In this document: piece after piece, positions 44,429 to 53,671 of the stretch | Numbering within the stretch: the stretch's first letter is position 1 | Layout of the letters: each line of letters begins with the position of its first letter | Assembly: GCF_000429025.1 (NCBI RefSeq) | Contig: NZ_AUBB01000006.1 | Span: 372,001-436,000 of the forward strand | Length of the DNA: 64,000 bases | Source: Actinospineispora spinosispora DSM 44797 | Lineage (GTDB): Bacteria > Actinomycetota > Actinomycetes > Mycobacteriales > Pseudonocardiaceae | Reading direction: 5' to 3' | Made by a program: the position numbers and the translations under genes | Notes under the pieces: generated by a model | What the model was told of the DNA's origin: nothing | What the model saw: only the letters and a program-made list of their open reading frames with translations | The model's database searches: none

Positions 44429-45392
44429 AGGAGAAGTGGTCCCAGCCTGCCGCGCCGTCGTAGGGGGTGTTGTCGACCGTGACGCCCGTGCCCTCCGACA
44501 CCGAGCCGATCGGGGTCCAGGCGGGGGGCAGCGTCGCGTCGGGAGGGAAGGTCGCCACCAGTGCGTGGTCCTCGCCGCCGGTCAGGACCCAGCGCATCGG
44601 GTCCGCGCCGAGGGCGGCGGCCACCTCGACGAGCCTCGTCGCCGGCGGCAGGGCTTCGGAGCGAACGTCGATGCTCACCGAGGATGCCTCGGCCACGTGC
44701 CCCAGGTCGGCGAGCAGGCCGTCCGAGACGTCGATCATCGACGTGGCGCCCGCCGCCGCCGCTTCCGGACCGGCCGCGTAGGGCGGCGCGGGAACCCGAT
44801 GCGCGCCGACCACCTCCACGGGTGAACGGAAGCCCCTGGTCAGCACGGAAAGACCAGCGGCGGCCCAGCCGAGGCGCCCGGCCACCGCCAGGACATCACC
44901 GGGCCGGGCGCCGGACCTGGTCACCGGCGGGCGTCCCTGGAGATCGCCCAGCACCGTCACCGAGATCGTCACGGACGGCGCGGACACGACGTCACCGCCC
45001 ACCACCCCCGCGCCCTGCGTCATCGCCTCGGCCCACAGACCGTCGGCCAGCCCCTCCGCCAGGTCGGAGCGGGTCGTCGGCGGGCATCCCAGCCCGACCA
45101 GGAGCGCGGTCGGCACCGCGCCCATCGCCGCCACGTCCGCCATGTTGACGGCCGCTGCCTTACGCCCGATCTGCTCCGGGGTCGACCAGTCCAGCCGGAA
45201 GTGCACGCCCTGCACGAGCATGTCGACGCTCGCGGCGACCCTGCCGTCCGGTGCCGCGACCAGCGCGGCGTCATCGCCCGGCCCGAGCAGTGTGCTGGCC
45301 GGGTGCACCCGGCCGGCCGTCACGCGGGAGATGAGCCCGAACTCGCCCACCTCGGCAACGCTTGCTTCTCGATCAGCGGGTGCACCGGACAT
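44424..45392 (-). CDS. thiL: Thiamine-monophosphate kinase
   Basis: 322 residues from the ATG at 45392 (MSGAPADREA). Seen: LLGPGDDAALV, SVDMLVQGVHFRLDW, NMADVAAMGA, VVGGDVVSAP, and SMIDVSDGLLADLGH in the C-terminal AIRS domain. It makes thiamine diphosphate from the monophosphate with ATP. It is divergent from the Lrp-type gene. Order thiL, ddl, gpsA, cofC matches Rv2977c-Rv2983. Confidence 0.95.
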   Translation of the reverse strand: MSGAPADREASVAEVGEFGLISRVTAGRVHPASTLLGPGDDAALVAAPDGRVAASVDMLVQGVHFRLDWSTPEQIGRKAAAVNMADVAAMGAVPTALLVGLGCPPTTRSDLAEGLADGLWAEAMTQGAGVVGGDVVSAPSVTISVTVLGDLQGRPPVTRSGARPGDVLAVAGRLGWAAAGLSVLTRGFRSPVEVVGAHRVPAPPYAAGPEAAAAGATSMIDVSDGLLADLGHVAEASSVSIDVRSEALPPATRLVEVAAALGADPMRWVLTGGEDHALVATFPPDATLPPAWTPIGSVSEGTGVTVDNTPYDGAAGWDHFSS

Positions 45393-45513
45393 GGACCACA
45401 CTTTCCCTCATCCGCCCTGTGCCGTTCATCCGAGGACGTCTCGGAGTGCTCGGCAGCGCCACGGTACGTTCCTCCCAGAACTGCCGCACCGATACCCAGG
45501 AAGGGGCCACGCC

Positions 45514-45750
45514 GTGATCCAGGCGTACATCCTGATCCAGACCGAGGTCGGCAAGGCCTCCGCGGTGGCGAGCGAGATCGCCGGTCTTGCCGGAGTGATC
45601 GCCGCCGAGGATGTGACCGGCCCCTACGACGTGATCGTGCGCGCCGAGGCGGAGACCGTGGACACCCTCGGTCAGCTGGTCGTCGCCCAGGTCCAGAACG
45701 TTGCCGGCATCACCCGCACGCTGACCTGCCCTGTGGTGCATCTGTCCTGA
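45514..45750 (+). CDS. Stand-alone Lrp/AsnC ligand-binding (RAM) domain protein
   Basis: 78 residues from GTG at 45514, preceded by AGGAAGGGG. The whole protein is a RAM-type alpha/beta sandwich: AYILIQTEVGKASAVASEI, AEDVTGPYDVIVRAEAETVDTL and a final CPVVHL. There is no DNA-binding domain, so it must sense a small ligand and act through others or as an oligomer. Homologues stand beside thiL/DUF3515 in related genera, as I recall. Confidence 0.88.
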   Translation: MIQAYILIQTEVGKASAVASEIAGLAGVIAAEDVTGPYDVIVRAEAETVDTLGQLVVAQVQNVAGITRTLTCPVVHLS

Positions 45751-45800
45751 ACAAGACAGCCACCACCCGAGGACCGGAGGACCGCCGTCACCCGGCCACG

Positions 45801-46307
45801 GTGATCATGTTCGCTCTGCCAGCGCTGCTCGTCGTGGCGGCCGTGGTCCTCGGTCTGGTCTACGGCCGCTCCGCCTCGGTCACCCCGCCCGCCGACAACG
45901 ACCGGCCGCTGGCGCTGGTACCGGTCGACGCGCCCGACGCGAAGTCCGAGTCGTGCGTCCGGCTGCTCCAGGCACTGCCCGGCGAGCTGAGCAGCGGCGG
46001 CGACGTGCTGCACCGCCTCCGGCTCGCCGACCCCGCACCCGACGGCGCCGCCGCATGGGGCAGGCGCGACCAGTCGGTCGTGCTGCGCTGCGGCCTGCCC
46101 AGGCCCGCCGAGCTCACACCCACGTCGGAGCTGATCGCGATCGACAAGGTCGGGTGGCTGGTCCTGTCCGAACCGGAGATGGACACCTTCATCACGGCCG
46201 ACCGCCAGGTCTACGTCGCCCTCACGGTGCCGAGAGGCCTGGGCACCGCCCCTATCCAGACGATCTCCGACAAGATCGCCACAACGCTCCCCCCACGCAC
46301 CGGCTGA
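45801..46307 (+). CDS. DUF3515 membrane-anchored protein
   Basis: 168 residues from GTG 45801 (ATG 45807 is also possible; neither has a well-placed ribosome binding site, and a CTG at 45747 overlapping the previous stop is a third option). One N-terminal membrane helix (LPALLVVAAVVLGLVYG) is followed by an extracytoplasmic domain with two Cys (SCVRLLQALPGEL, VLRCGLPRP) that could pair. The family has no known function. It converges with ddl, with B3 between. Confidence 0.8.
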   Translation: MIMFALPALLVVAAVVLGLVYGRSASVTPPADNDRPLALVPVDAPDAKSESCVRLLQALPGELSSGGDVLHRLRLADPAPDGAAAWGRRDQSVVLRCGLPRPAELTPTSELIAIDKVGWLVLSEPEMDTFITADRQVYVALTVPRGLGTAPIQTISDKIATTLPPRTG

Positions 46308-46333
46308 GCGAAACCAGCTCGCACAGCGCGGGC

Positions 46334-46403
46334 ACTGTGCACGCGTTCGTGCTGTGTCGCACATGTCCGGACATGTGCGACGCAGCACGAACGCGTGCAC
46401 AGT
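46334..46403. repeat. Family B 70-bp palindrome, copy 3
   Basis: Arms are 35 bp with one mismatch (T/G against a shared G/C): tips ACTGTGCACGCGTTCGTGCT, centre ACATGTCC-GGACATGT. Just left of it (46316-46326) is AGCTCGCACAG, the outer arm of family D. It lies between the convergent DUF3515 and ddl genes. Confidence 0.9.
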
Positions 46404-46417
46404 CACCCAGGCTCGGG

Positions 46418-47539
46418 TCAGCGCAGGCCGGTGCCTCGGGCGATCGCCGTCTCGATCAGGATCGTCAGGAGGGCCGAGTACTCGACACCGGTCGTCGCCC
46501 ACATCCTCGGGTACATCGAGATCGGGGTGAACCCGGGCATCGTGTTGATCTCGTTGATGACCGGCATGCCGTCGTCTCCCACGAAGAAGTCGACCCTGGC
46601 CAGACCCTGGCAGTCCAGCGCTGCGAAGGCGGCGATGGACAGCTCGCGCACCTTCTCCGTCGTGACGTCGTCCAGCTTCGCCGGGATGTCGAACTCGCTG
46701 ACGTCGTCGAGGTACTTGGCGGCGAAGTCGTAGAACTCCGGCACCTCACCGTCCGTGCCGACCACCCGGATCTCGGCGGGCAGGCTCGCCCGGATCGAGC
46801 CGTCCGGGAACTCCAGCACACCGCACTCGATCTCCCGGCCGGACACGGCGGCCTCGACCAGCACCTTCGGGTCGTGCCGGCGGGCGGTGTCGATCGCGGC
46901 GGGCAGATCGGCCCAGTCGGTGACCCTGGTGATGCCGACCGACGAGCCGGCGCGCGCGGGCTTGACGAAGACCGGCAGCCCCAGCCGTTCGCGCTGCGAC
47001 AGCGTCAGTGTGTCGGTCCCGGGGCGAAGGACGACCAGGTCACCCACCGGCAGTCCCTCGACCGCCAGCAGCTTCTTGGTGAACTCCTTGTCCATCCCGA
47101 CCGCACTGGCCAGGACGCCGGCACCCACGTAGGGCGTGCCGGTCAGCTCGAGGAGACCCTGGATCGTGCCGTCCTCGCCGTACGGCCCGTGCAGCACGGG
47201 GAACACCACGTCGACACCGCTCAGTACCTCACCGGCGCGGCCTTGATCCAGGTGGACCAGCCCGCCGACCGTCGGGTCCGCCGGCAGCGCCACCGCGGAC
47301 CTGGTGTGGTCCACCGTGGGTAGCTCGCGGTCGCGGATGGTCAACGCGGCGGGGTCGTCCTCGCCGAGGACCCAGCCACCGTCCGGGGTGATCCCCACCG
47401 GGACCACCTCGAAACGCTCGCGGTCCAGGTGGCCCAGCACGCTACCCGCCGACACGCACGAGATGCCGTGTTCGCTGCTGCGGCCGCCGAAGACGACCGC
47501 CACTCGGATCCCGCGGTGGCCAGAAGGGGGCTGTTCCAT
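46418..47539 (-). CDS. ddl: D-alanine-D-alanine ligase
   Basis: 373 residues from the ATG at 47539. Seen: [52 protein letters not shown], and [11 protein letters not shown] with [14 protein letters not shown]. The omega-loop EFYDFAAKY has the Tyr of ordinary D-Ala-D-Ala ligases, not the His of vancomycin-resistance D-Lac ligases. It makes the peptidoglycan dipeptide end. It follows the MocR gene by 22 bp. Confidence 0.96.
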   Translation of the reverse strand: MEQPPSGHRGIRVAVVFGGRSSEHGISCVSAGSVLGHLDRERFEVVPVGITPDGGWVLGEDDPAALTIRDRELPTVDHTRSAVALPADPTVGGLVHLDQGRAGEVLSGVDVVFPVLHGPYGEDGTIQGLLELTGTPYVGAGVLASAVGMDKEFTKKLLAVEGLPVGDLVVLRPGTDTLTLSQRERLGLPVFVKPARAGSSVGITRVTDWADLPAAIDTARRHDPKVLVEAAVSGREIECGVLEFPDGSIRASLPAEIRVVGTDGEVPEFYDFAAKYLDDVSEFDIPAKLDDVTTEKVRELSIAAFAALDCQGLARVDFFVGDDGMPVINEINTMPGFTPISMYPRMWATTGVEYSALLTILIETAIARGTGLR

Positions 47540-47561
47540 GTCGAGCAGCGTAACGACCGTC

Positions 47562-48962
47562 TCAGCTCCGGAGCGCCTCGGCAGCCACCTTCGCCACGAG
47601 CTCGACGCCCCAGTCCAGGTCAGCGCGCCCGGCGCTGGCATAGCCGATCGAGATCCCGAAGACGGATGGCCTGCCGTGGTGGTAGTCGAGCAGGCCCGGC
47701 ACCGTCACGCCGGCCTCCGCCGCGCCCGCGACCACCGCGGCCTCCTCCTCCGCACCGGGCAGCGGCACCATCAGGTGCGCCCCCGCGGCGTCGCCCTGGA
47801 ACTCGACGTCGACCGAGCGCAGCATGTCGACCACCATCGCCCTGCGCTCGGAAAGCTCGCGGCGCAGGCGCCGCAGGTGCCTGGACAGGTCGCCGTACTC
47901 GGCGAACGCGGCGAACACCATCTGACCGGCCGGCGACGGACGGTGGCAGTTGCGCTGGCGCGTCCGGAGAATCCGGCGGTGCATCTCCGGTGGGGCGACG
48001 AGCCACCCGGTGCCCAGCGTCGGGGTGAGCAGCTTGCTCGTGGTGCCCAGGTGCACCACCACGTCAGGGCACAGCGAGGCGAGCAGCGGCAGCGGGGCGA
48101 CGTCGTAGCGCAGCTCGCCGTCGTAGTCGTCCTCCAGCACCAGGAAGCCCTCGTCCCTGGCCCGCCGGACCAGCGCGACCCGCCGGTCGGCGGAGAGCCT
48201 GGAGCCGAGCGGGAACTGGTGCGCGGGGGTGCAGTAGACGGCCGCGATCCGGTCCGGGAGCCGGTCGACCCGCATGCCGTTCTCGTCGACCGGAACCGTG
48301 ACGACCCGCAGCCCGGCGGCCTCCAGCGTCACGGCGGCACGCTGGTAGCCGGGCTCCTCCATCGCGACCGTGGCTCCTCGCGGCAGCTGTGCGGCGACCT
48401 CGGCCACCCCACTGGTCGTGCCCGAGGTGGCCAGCACGTGCTCGGGCGACGCGGCGAGCCCCCGGTGGCGCAGCAGGTGGTCGACCACGGCCTGGCTGAA
48501 GTCGGGATGTCCGGCGAACTCGGGCGACGGCGCGGGCATGCGATCCCCCGCCGCGCGCCAGGCGCGTCGCCACGCGGCCCGGTCCAGCGCATCCAGGCAG
48601 GGCCTGCCCGCCGTCAGGTCGACCGTGGTGGCCGGCGGCGCGCTCGGACCGGTGGACCTCGACGGTCCGGTCGGGCACGCGGGGGTGAGGTTCGGCGGCG
48701 CGGCGGTCACGAACGTCCCGGAGCCGCGGCGCCCGGCCAGCCAGCCCTCCGCGAGCAGCTGGTCGTACGCGGCGGCGGTCACCGTGCGGCTCACACCGAG
48801 CCGCGCCGCGAGCTCCCTGGTGGAGGTCAGCCGGTCGCCGACGCGCAGCGTCCCGGTGCTCGCGGCGTTGCGCAGCGCGTCGGCCACCTGGACAGCCAGC
48901 GGCTCGGTACTACCTCTGTCCAGCACGATCGGCAGGTCGTCAACCGGCACCAGGCACCTCAC
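47562..48962 (-). CDS. MocR-type regulator (GntR HTH plus aminotransferase domain)
   Basis: 466 residues from GTG at 48962 (GTG five codons in is an alternative). The N-terminal winged helix has [31 protein letters not shown]. The C-terminal fold-type I domain should hold PLP; the Lys in [17 protein letters not shown] is at the expected place. Such regulators sense PLP or amines, PdxR being one. It is divergent, by 75 bp, from a PNPOx-like gene, its likely target. Confidence 0.92.
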   Translation of the reverse strand: MRCLVPVDDLPIVLDRGSTEPLAVQVADALRNAASTGTLRVGDRLTSTRELAARLGVSRTVTAAAYDQLLAEGWLAGRRGSGTFVTAAPPNLTPACPTGPSRSTGPSAPPATTVDLTAGRPCLDALDRAAWRRAWRAAGDRMPAPSPEFAGHPDFSQAVVDHLLRHRGLAASPEHVLATSGTTSGVAEVAAQLPRGATVAMEEPGYQRAAVTLEAAGLRVVTVPVDENGMRVDRLPDRIAAVYCTPAHQFPLGSRLSADRRVALVRRARDEGFLVLEDDYDGELRYDVAPLPLLASLCPDVVVHLGTTSKLLTPTLGTGWLVAPPEMHRRILRTRQRNCHRPSPAGQMVFAAFAEYGDLSRHLRRLRRELSERRAMVVDMLRSVDVEFQGDAAGAHLMVPLPGAEEEAAVVAGAAEAGVTVPGLLDYHHGRPSVFGISIGYASAGRADLDWGVELVAKVAAEALRS

Positions 48963-48970
48963 TCGGCAAG

Positions 48971-49005
48971 TGGACTGCCATCTTCGCTCATAAATGGCAC
49001 TACCA
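48971..49005. promoter_or_regulatory. Repeated TGG...CCA sites between mocR and the PNPOx-like gene
   Basis: TGGACTGCCA (48971-48980) and TGGCACTACCA (48995-49005) lie 24 bp apart in the 75-bp divergent gap. Each is a small inverted repeat and they form a direct repeat, as known MocR sites do. Binding is inferred. Confidence 0.45.
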
Positions 49006-49037
49006 GAATGCCACCCGGGTCGCGCACTATCGAGACC

Positions 49038-49697
49038 ATGAGCCCGAAGTCACCCCTGTCCCCCACCACCCGCAGCACCCCGCGCCGGCACCGTGAGCGG
49101 GCGCGCGACGATCGCGCAGAACTGCACGCGCTGCTGGACGAGGCGTTGATCTGCCATCTCGGTGTGATCGCCGGCGACGCCCCGCTCGTGCTGCCCACGT
49201 GTTACGGACGCCTCGAGGACACCGTCTACCTGCACGGATCGAGCGCGGCGGTGAGCTTGCGCAGCGGTGCGCAGGCCCCGGTGTGCGTGACGGTCACACT
49301 GCTGGACGGGCTCGTGTACGCGCGTTCGGTGTTCAGCCACTCGGCGAACTACCGCTCCGCCGTCGTGCACGGCGACGCCCGGCTGGTGACCGAGGCGGAC
49401 GAGAAGCTCGACGCGCTGCGCGCCATCGTCGAACACACCACGCCCGGCTCGTGGGACCACGCCCGGCAGCCGAGCCGCAAGGAGCTCGCGGCCACCGCCG
49501 TGCTCGCGCTGGACCTCACCGAGGCCAGCGTGAAGGTCCGCACCGGCGCACCGGCGGACGAGGAGGCCGACGTCGCGACGGGGGCGGCGTGGGCCGGAGT
49601 CCTGCCGGTGCGGACCACGTTCGACAAGCCCGACCCCTGCCCGCTCCTCCCACCGGGCGTCGAGCCCCCGGCCCACGTCCTGGCACGAGTGGGCTGA
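49038..49697 (+). CDS. Pyridoxamine-5'-phosphate-oxidase-like flavin-binding protein
   Basis: 219 residues from the ATG at 49038 (MSPKSPLSPT). Split-barrel FMN-binding features: LICHLGVIAGDAPLVLPTCYGR, YLHGSSAAVSL, CVTVTLLDGLVYARSVF and YRSAVVHGDARLV. Members of this branch bind FMN or F420 with mostly unknown reactions. It is set divergently from the MocR regulator, suggesting a vitamin B6 role. Its stop abuts hairpin C6. Confidence 0.87.
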   Translation: MSPKSPLSPTTRSTPRRHRERARDDRAELHALLDEALICHLGVIAGDAPLVLPTCYGRLEDTVYLHGSSAAVSLRSGAQAPVCVTVTLLDGLVYARSVFSHSANYRSAVVHGDARLVTEADEKLDALRAIVEHTTPGSWDHARQPSRKELAATAVLALDLTEASVKVRTGAPADEEADVATGAAWAGVLPVRTTFDKPDPCPLLPPGVEPPAHVLARVG

Positions 49698-49747
49698 CAG
49701 CCGTGAGTGAGTTGGGCTGCCAGGGCAGCCCAACTCACTCACGGCTG
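49698..49747. repeat. Family C hairpin between convergent genes
   Basis: 24-bp perfect arms and a 2-base loop: tips CAGCCGTGAGTGAGTTGGG. It starts right after the PNPOx-like stop and covers the stop of the opposite PLP-enzyme gene (49739-49741). Confidence 0.9.
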
Positions 49748-50863
49748 GCTGGGGACAGCCTGGGTGATCGCGGAGAGGACGTCGGTCACCAGGTCGTCGG
49801 TGTCCTCGCAGCCGACCGACAGACGCAGGAAACCCGGAGCCACCTGGTCGCCCCAGCGGGCGCGGCGGTCGGCCGTGGTGGTCAGGCCGCCGAAACTCGT
49901 CGTCGACGCCACCAGGGCGCTGGCCTCGATGAACCGCGACGTCGCGGCGGCGTCCGGCAGCTCGAACGCGAGCACCCCACCGAACCGGCGCATCTGACGG
50001 GACGCGACCGCGTACGACGGGTCGCTCGGCAGGCCCGGCCAGCGCACCCCGCGCACACCCGGGTGCTCCAGCAGCGCCGTCGCCAGCGCCTCGGCGTTCT
50101 GTGCCTGCCTGGTCAACCGCAGGTCCAGCGTCCCGAGTCCGCGATGAGCGAGCCAGACCTCGAACGGCCCGGGGACCCCGCCACCCCGGTTGCGCATGAC
50201 CGCCAGCCGCTGCGCCAGCTCCTCGGATGCGCAGGTCAGATGCCCGAGCACGACGTCGCTGTGTCCGGACAGCGCCTTCGTGTCGCTGCCCACGACGATG
50301 TCCGTGCCCAGCTCGATCGGACTCTGCCCGAGCGGCGTCGCGGTCGTGTTGTCCACTGCGAGCAACGCACCCGCCGCGTGGACCCGTGGCGAGAGCTCGG
50401 CCAGGTCACACACGTCCAGGCCGGGGTTGGACGGCGTCTCCAGCAGAACCAGCGTGGCGCCGTCGAACACGCCCTCGGGCCACGGGCCCGCGGTCGGCAC
50501 CTCACGCACCTCGACACCGAACGGCGCGAGCTCGTCCGCGGCCAGCGCACGTGCCAGGTAGTAGCCGTCAGCGGGCAGCACGATGGCGGAGCCCGGCCGC
50601 GCGGCCAGCCGCAGCAGCGTTGCGATCGCCGCCATGCCCGAGCTGAACAGCAACGTGTGCCCACCGTCCAGCGACCCGATCGCGCTTTCCAGAGCGCGCC
50701 AGGTCGGGTTCGCCGAACGCCCGTAGAAGTCGACCGGAAGGTCCCCGTCGGGCGGACCGAGGTGATAGGCCGACGCGAGCACCGGCCCGGCGTGCAGCGG
50801 TTCCCCCGGTCGGGGCTCGTCGGTCCTGCCGGCGTGCACACAGCGCGTTCCATCTCCACTCAT
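49739..50863 (-). CDS. Cys/Met-metabolism PLP enzyme (cystathionine gamma-lyase/synthase family)
   Basis: 374 residues. PLP Lys196 is in GSDTKALSGHSD. Also seen: the phosphate-binding FSSGMAAIATLL, YGRSANPTW, LLETPSNPGLDVCDL, AVDNTTATPLGQ and SVGCEDTDDLV. It may be cystathionine gamma-lyase or a related enzyme; the substrate cannot be told from motifs. B4/D2 lie upstream. Confidence 0.9.
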   Translation of the reverse strand: MSGDGTRCVHAGRTDEPRPGEPLHAGPVLASAYHLGPPDGDLPVDFYGRSANPTWRALESAIGSLDGGHTLLFSSGMAAIATLLRLAARPGSAIVLPADGYYLARALAADELAPFGVEVREVPTAGPWPEGVFDGATLVLLETPSNPGLDVCDLAELSPRVHAAGALLAVDNTTATPLGQSPIELGTDIVVGSDTKALSGHSDVVLGHLTCASEELAQRLAVMRNRGGGVPGPFEVWLAHRGLGTLDLRLTRQAQNAEALATALLEHPGVRGVRWPGLPSDPSYAVASRQMRRFGGVLAFELPDAAATSRFIEASALVASTTSFGGLTTTADRRARWGDQVAPGFLRLSVGCEDTDDLVTDVLSAITQAVPSQP

Positions 50864-50887
50864 GGGGGAGAGATTAAGCCGGGCAAC

Positions 50888-51092
50888 CCGCGCAGAGATT
50901 CTCTACGCCGCACAGAGTTGCACTTTGCACACCTACGTGCTGCGTCGCACATGTCCGGACGTGTGCGACGCAGCACGAAGGTGTGCAAAGTCGCCCGAGA
51001 AGCCCCCGGGCGCAGCCCGCAGCTCACAACCTTAAGTTAAGCGGCACAGAGGCTGGAGCCTCTGTGCGGCGTGCACACGGTCTGTGCGAGCT
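50888..51092 (-). repeat. Family D double hairpin, copy interrupted by a 126-bp insert
   Basis: Read against the intact copy (33052), the left part (50888-50917, TTCTCTACGCCGCACAGAG) and the right part (51044-51092, GCACAGAGGCTGGAGCC and TCTGTGCGAGCT) fit together exactly, sharing GCACAGAG (8 bp) at both junctions (50910-50917 and 51044-51051). The insert (50918-51043) contains B4. Confidence 0.8.
50922..50991. repeat. Family B 70-bp palindrome, copy 4, inside a D element
   Basis: Arms start ACTTTGCACACCT and end with the near complement; the centre is CACATGTCC-GGACGTGTG around the GCTGCGTCG core. It is nested in the split D copy. It lies downstream of gpsA and upstream of the PLP-enzyme gene, both on the minus strand. 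Confidence 0.9.
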
Positions 51093-51098
51093 GCGGCA

Positions 51099-52124
51099 TC
51101 ACTCCGGCTTGAGCGATCGGGTGATCAGCTCCCGGGCCATCCGCGACGCGGACATGCCCTCGTGACAGACCCGGCGAACACCGTCCGCGATCGGCATCTC
51201 GACGTCGTGCCTGGCGGCCAGCTCGCAGATCGACAGGCAGGACTTCACACCCTCCGCGACCTGGCCGTGGTTGGCCGCCTCCGCCTCAGCGAGGCTCTCG
51301 CCCCTGCCGAGCCGCTCACCGAACGTGCGGTTGCGCGACAGGACAGATGAGCAGGTCGCCACCAGGTCGCCCAGGCCCGCCAGCCCGGCGAAGGTCAGCG
51401 GGTCGGCACCGAGCCGCACCCCCAGGCGCGCCGTCTCGGCGAGCCCCCTGGTGATCAGCGAAGCTCTCGAGTTGTCCCCGAGCCCCATGCCGGCCGCGAT
51501 ACCGCAGGCCAGCGCGATCACGTTCTTGCCGGCGCCTCCCATCTCGGCGCCGACCAGATCGGTGTTCGTGTACACCCGGAAGTATCCGGTGGTGCAGGCG
51601 AGCTGCAGTGAGACCGCGCGGTCGTGATCGGTGCACGCGATGAGCGACGCGGTCGGTTGCTCGTTCGCGATCTCCTTCGCCAGGTTCGGGCCGGTGAGCA
51701 CCGCGACCCGATCGGGCTTGACGTCGGCGACCTCGGTGATCACCTCACTCATCCGCTTCAGGCTGCCCAGCTCGATGCCCTTGGCGAGGCTCACCAGGGT
51801 CGCGTCGGCGGGCAGGTCGGCGCGCCAGCCCTCGAGGTTCGCGCGCAGCGTCTGGGACGGGACGGCGAACACGACCGCGTCCACGTCGTCCATCGCCTCG
51901 GCGGCGCGGCTGGTCGCACGCAATGACTCGGGCAGTCGCACCCCGGGCAGGTACTCGGCGTTGAGGTGGTCCGAGTTGATCGCCTCGGCGACGGCGGGCC
52001 GCCTGGCCCACAGCCTCACGTCACAGCCGGCGTCCGCGATCACCTTGGCGAACGACGTCCCCCACGAGCCCGCCCCGAGCACCGCGATCCGCGCAACGCT
52101 CCCCGCCACGTCCGACGCGGTCAC
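51099..52124 (-). CDS. gpsA: Glycerol-3-phosphate dehydrogenase [NAD(P)+]
   Basis: 341 residues. NAD-binding [17 protein letters not shown] at about 15; [29 protein letters not shown]; catalytic [30 protein letters not shown]. It makes sn-glycerol-3-phosphate from dihydroxyacetone phosphate for phospholipids. Its start overlaps the plsC stop by 4 bp, linking it to the acyltransferase. Confidence 0.96.
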   Translation of the reverse strand: MTASDVAGSVARIAVLGAGSWGTSFAKVIADAGCDVRLWARRPAVAEAINSDHLNAEYLPGVRLPESLRATSRAAEAMDDVDAVVFAVPSQTLRANLEGWRADLPADATLVSLAKGIELGSLKRMSEVITEVADVKPDRVAVLTGPNLAKEIANEQPTASLIACTDHDRAVSLQLACTTGYFRVYTNTDLVGAEMGGAGKNVIALACGIAAGMGLGDNSRASLITRGLAETARLGVRLGADPLTFAGLAGLGDLVATCSSVLSRNRTFGERLGRGESLAEAEAANHGQVAEGVKSCLSICELAARHDVEMPIADGVRRVCHEGMSASRMARELITRSLKPE

Positions 52125-52858
52125 GAAGCCGCTTCCCCCTCGACCGGTCCGGTGCCGGCCTTGCCCTTGCGGTAGAACTCGGCCGGCGCGTTCTCCTTGC
52201 GCACCTCGGCCAGCAGGTCGCGGACCGCGCTCATCAGGTGGTCGGTGACCTCCCGCAGCAGCGCCGCGTCGACCGGCCGGTCCCGGAACGCCGACAGGTC
52301 GACCGGCTCGCCACAGCGGACCACGACCTCCTTGCGGGGCAGCGGCCGGAACTTCTTGCCGTAGTGGTCATAGACCTGCAGGGTTCCCCAGTGCACCATC
52401 GGCACGACCGGGAACTCGCCGGACAGCGCGAGCCGCGCCACGCCGGTGCGGGAGTGCATCGGCCAGCCCTCCGGGTCCCGGGTGATGGTGCCCTCCGGAT
52501 AGATGACGATCAGCTTGCCGTCCCGCATGGCCTGGATGCCGGCGCGCAGGCTCTGCTGGGCGTCCGCGGAGTCGCGGTAGACCGGGATCTGCCCGGCACC
52601 GCGCATCACCGGGCCGGCGACCGGAAGCTCCCACAGGCTGCTCTTAGCCAGGAAGCGCGGCACCCGACGGCCCCGGTGCACGAACACCGCCGTGTAGATC
52701 GGGTCGAGGTAGGAGATGTGGTTGGCCACCACCAGCGCGGGACCGGTCGCCGGAATCTTGTCGAGCCCCTCGGCCCGCCACCGGCTGACCAGCCAGATCA
52801 GTGGATAAAACGTCACCGCGCACAACCCGACCCAGAAGCCGCCCTTCTCCCGCGCCAC
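52121..52858 (-). CDS. plsC: 1-acyl-sn-glycerol-3-phosphate acyltransferase-like (PlsC family)
   Basis: 245 residues from GTG at 52858, supported by GGGAGG 8 bp before it; longer frames have no such site. The HX4D motif is NHISYLD; the glycerol-phosphate site is [14 protein letters not shown]. An N-terminal hydrophobic stretch ([17 protein letters not shown]) anchors it. With gpsA it makes phospholipid precursors. Confidence 0.92.
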   Translation of the reverse strand: MAREKGGFWVGLCAVTFYPLIWLVSRWRAEGLDKIPATGPALVVANHISYLDPIYTAVFVHRGRRVPRFLAKSSLWELPVAGPVMRGAGQIPVYRDSADAQQSLRAGIQAMRDGKLIVIYPEGTITRDPEGWPMHSRTGVARLALSGEFPVVPMVHWGTLQVYDHYGKKFRPLPRKEVVVRCGEPVDLSAFRDRPVDAALLREVTDHLMSAVRDLLAEVRKENAPAEFYRKGKAGTGPVEGEAAS

Positions 52859-52993
52859 TAGTCCGTCCTCCCAGCCGTCGCACCCGAGCCGTCGAAGTCC
52901 GATCATGCCCGGATCGTCCCGGGCGAGTGTCCACCGCGAGCGCACCGTTGGTCCAGCGGACCAGCCGAGCGAGACGAGCGGCACAATGGTGGG

Positions 52994-53671
52994 GTGACCG
53001 GGGTGACGGTGGATCTGATGATCCCGATCAAGTCGTTGTCCCGGGCGAAGACACGCCTGCGCGGCGCGGCTGACGACGGGATCGGCGAGGCGACGGCGCA
53101 TGCCCGGCTGGCGCTCGCGCTGAGCAGGGACACGGTCGCCGCGGCGCGTGCCGCGCGCTCGGTACGGCGGGTGGTCGCCATCACGTCCGATCCCGAGGTG
53201 ACGGCGGTCCTCACGGCCGACGGCGTCCCGGTGCTCGCTGACCTTCCGCAGCACGATCTCAACGGTGCGCTGGCCTACGGGGCCGAGGTGTTACGCACGA
53301 ACGGGCCGCAGCAGCCGGTCGCCGCGTTACAGGCGGACCTGCCCGCGTTACGTCCCGACGAGCTCGACCAGGCATTGCACCAGGCGATCGCGGCGTTCCG
53401 CATCGGGCGTGCGATGCGTGCGTACTGCGCCGATGCCCCCGGCGTCGGCACCACCCTGCTGGTGTGCGCCCCGTGGGTGGCGCTGGAGCCCCGGTTCGGT
53501 GGCCACTCGGCCGAGGCGCACGAGAACGCGGGGGCGTTGCCGCTCATCGGCGACTGGCCAGGGCTGCGGCGGGACGTCGACACGCCGAGTGATCTCTGGC
53601 ACGCCGAGCGGATCGGGCTGGGGACCGCGACACGGGACGCGTTGCGCAAGGCCGCCCGGCCGCTGCGCTGA
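52994..53671 (+). CDS. cofC: 2-phospho-L-lactate/PEP guanylyltransferase (CofC/FbiD)
   Basis: 225 residues from GTG at 52994 (MTGVTVDLMI). The N-terminal IPIKSLSRAKTRLRG and ALQADLPALRPDEL are the nucleotide-binding segments; FGGHSAEAHENAGA and RRDVDTPSDLW follow. It activates phosphoenolpyruvate or phospholactate for coenzyme F420 synthesis. It is divergent from plsC by 135 bp, as in mycobacteria. Confidence 0.93.
   Translation: MTGVTVDLMIPIKSLSRAKTRLRGAADDGIGEATAHARLALALSRDTVAAARAARSVRRVVAITSDPEVTAVLTADGVPVLADLPQHDLNGALAYGAEVLRTNGPQQPVAALQADLPALRPDELDQALHQAIAAFRIGRAMRAYCADAPGVGTTLLVCAPWVALEPRFGGHSAEAHENAGALPLIGDWPGLRRDVDTPSDLWHAERIGLGTATRDALRKAARPLR

Noticed and set aside
46418..47539. Ddl as a vancomycin-resistance D-Ala-D-Lac ligase
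   Set aside because: The omega-loop has Tyr (EFYDFAAKY), and no vanH or vanX lies nearby; the gene has the usual housekeeping neighbours.
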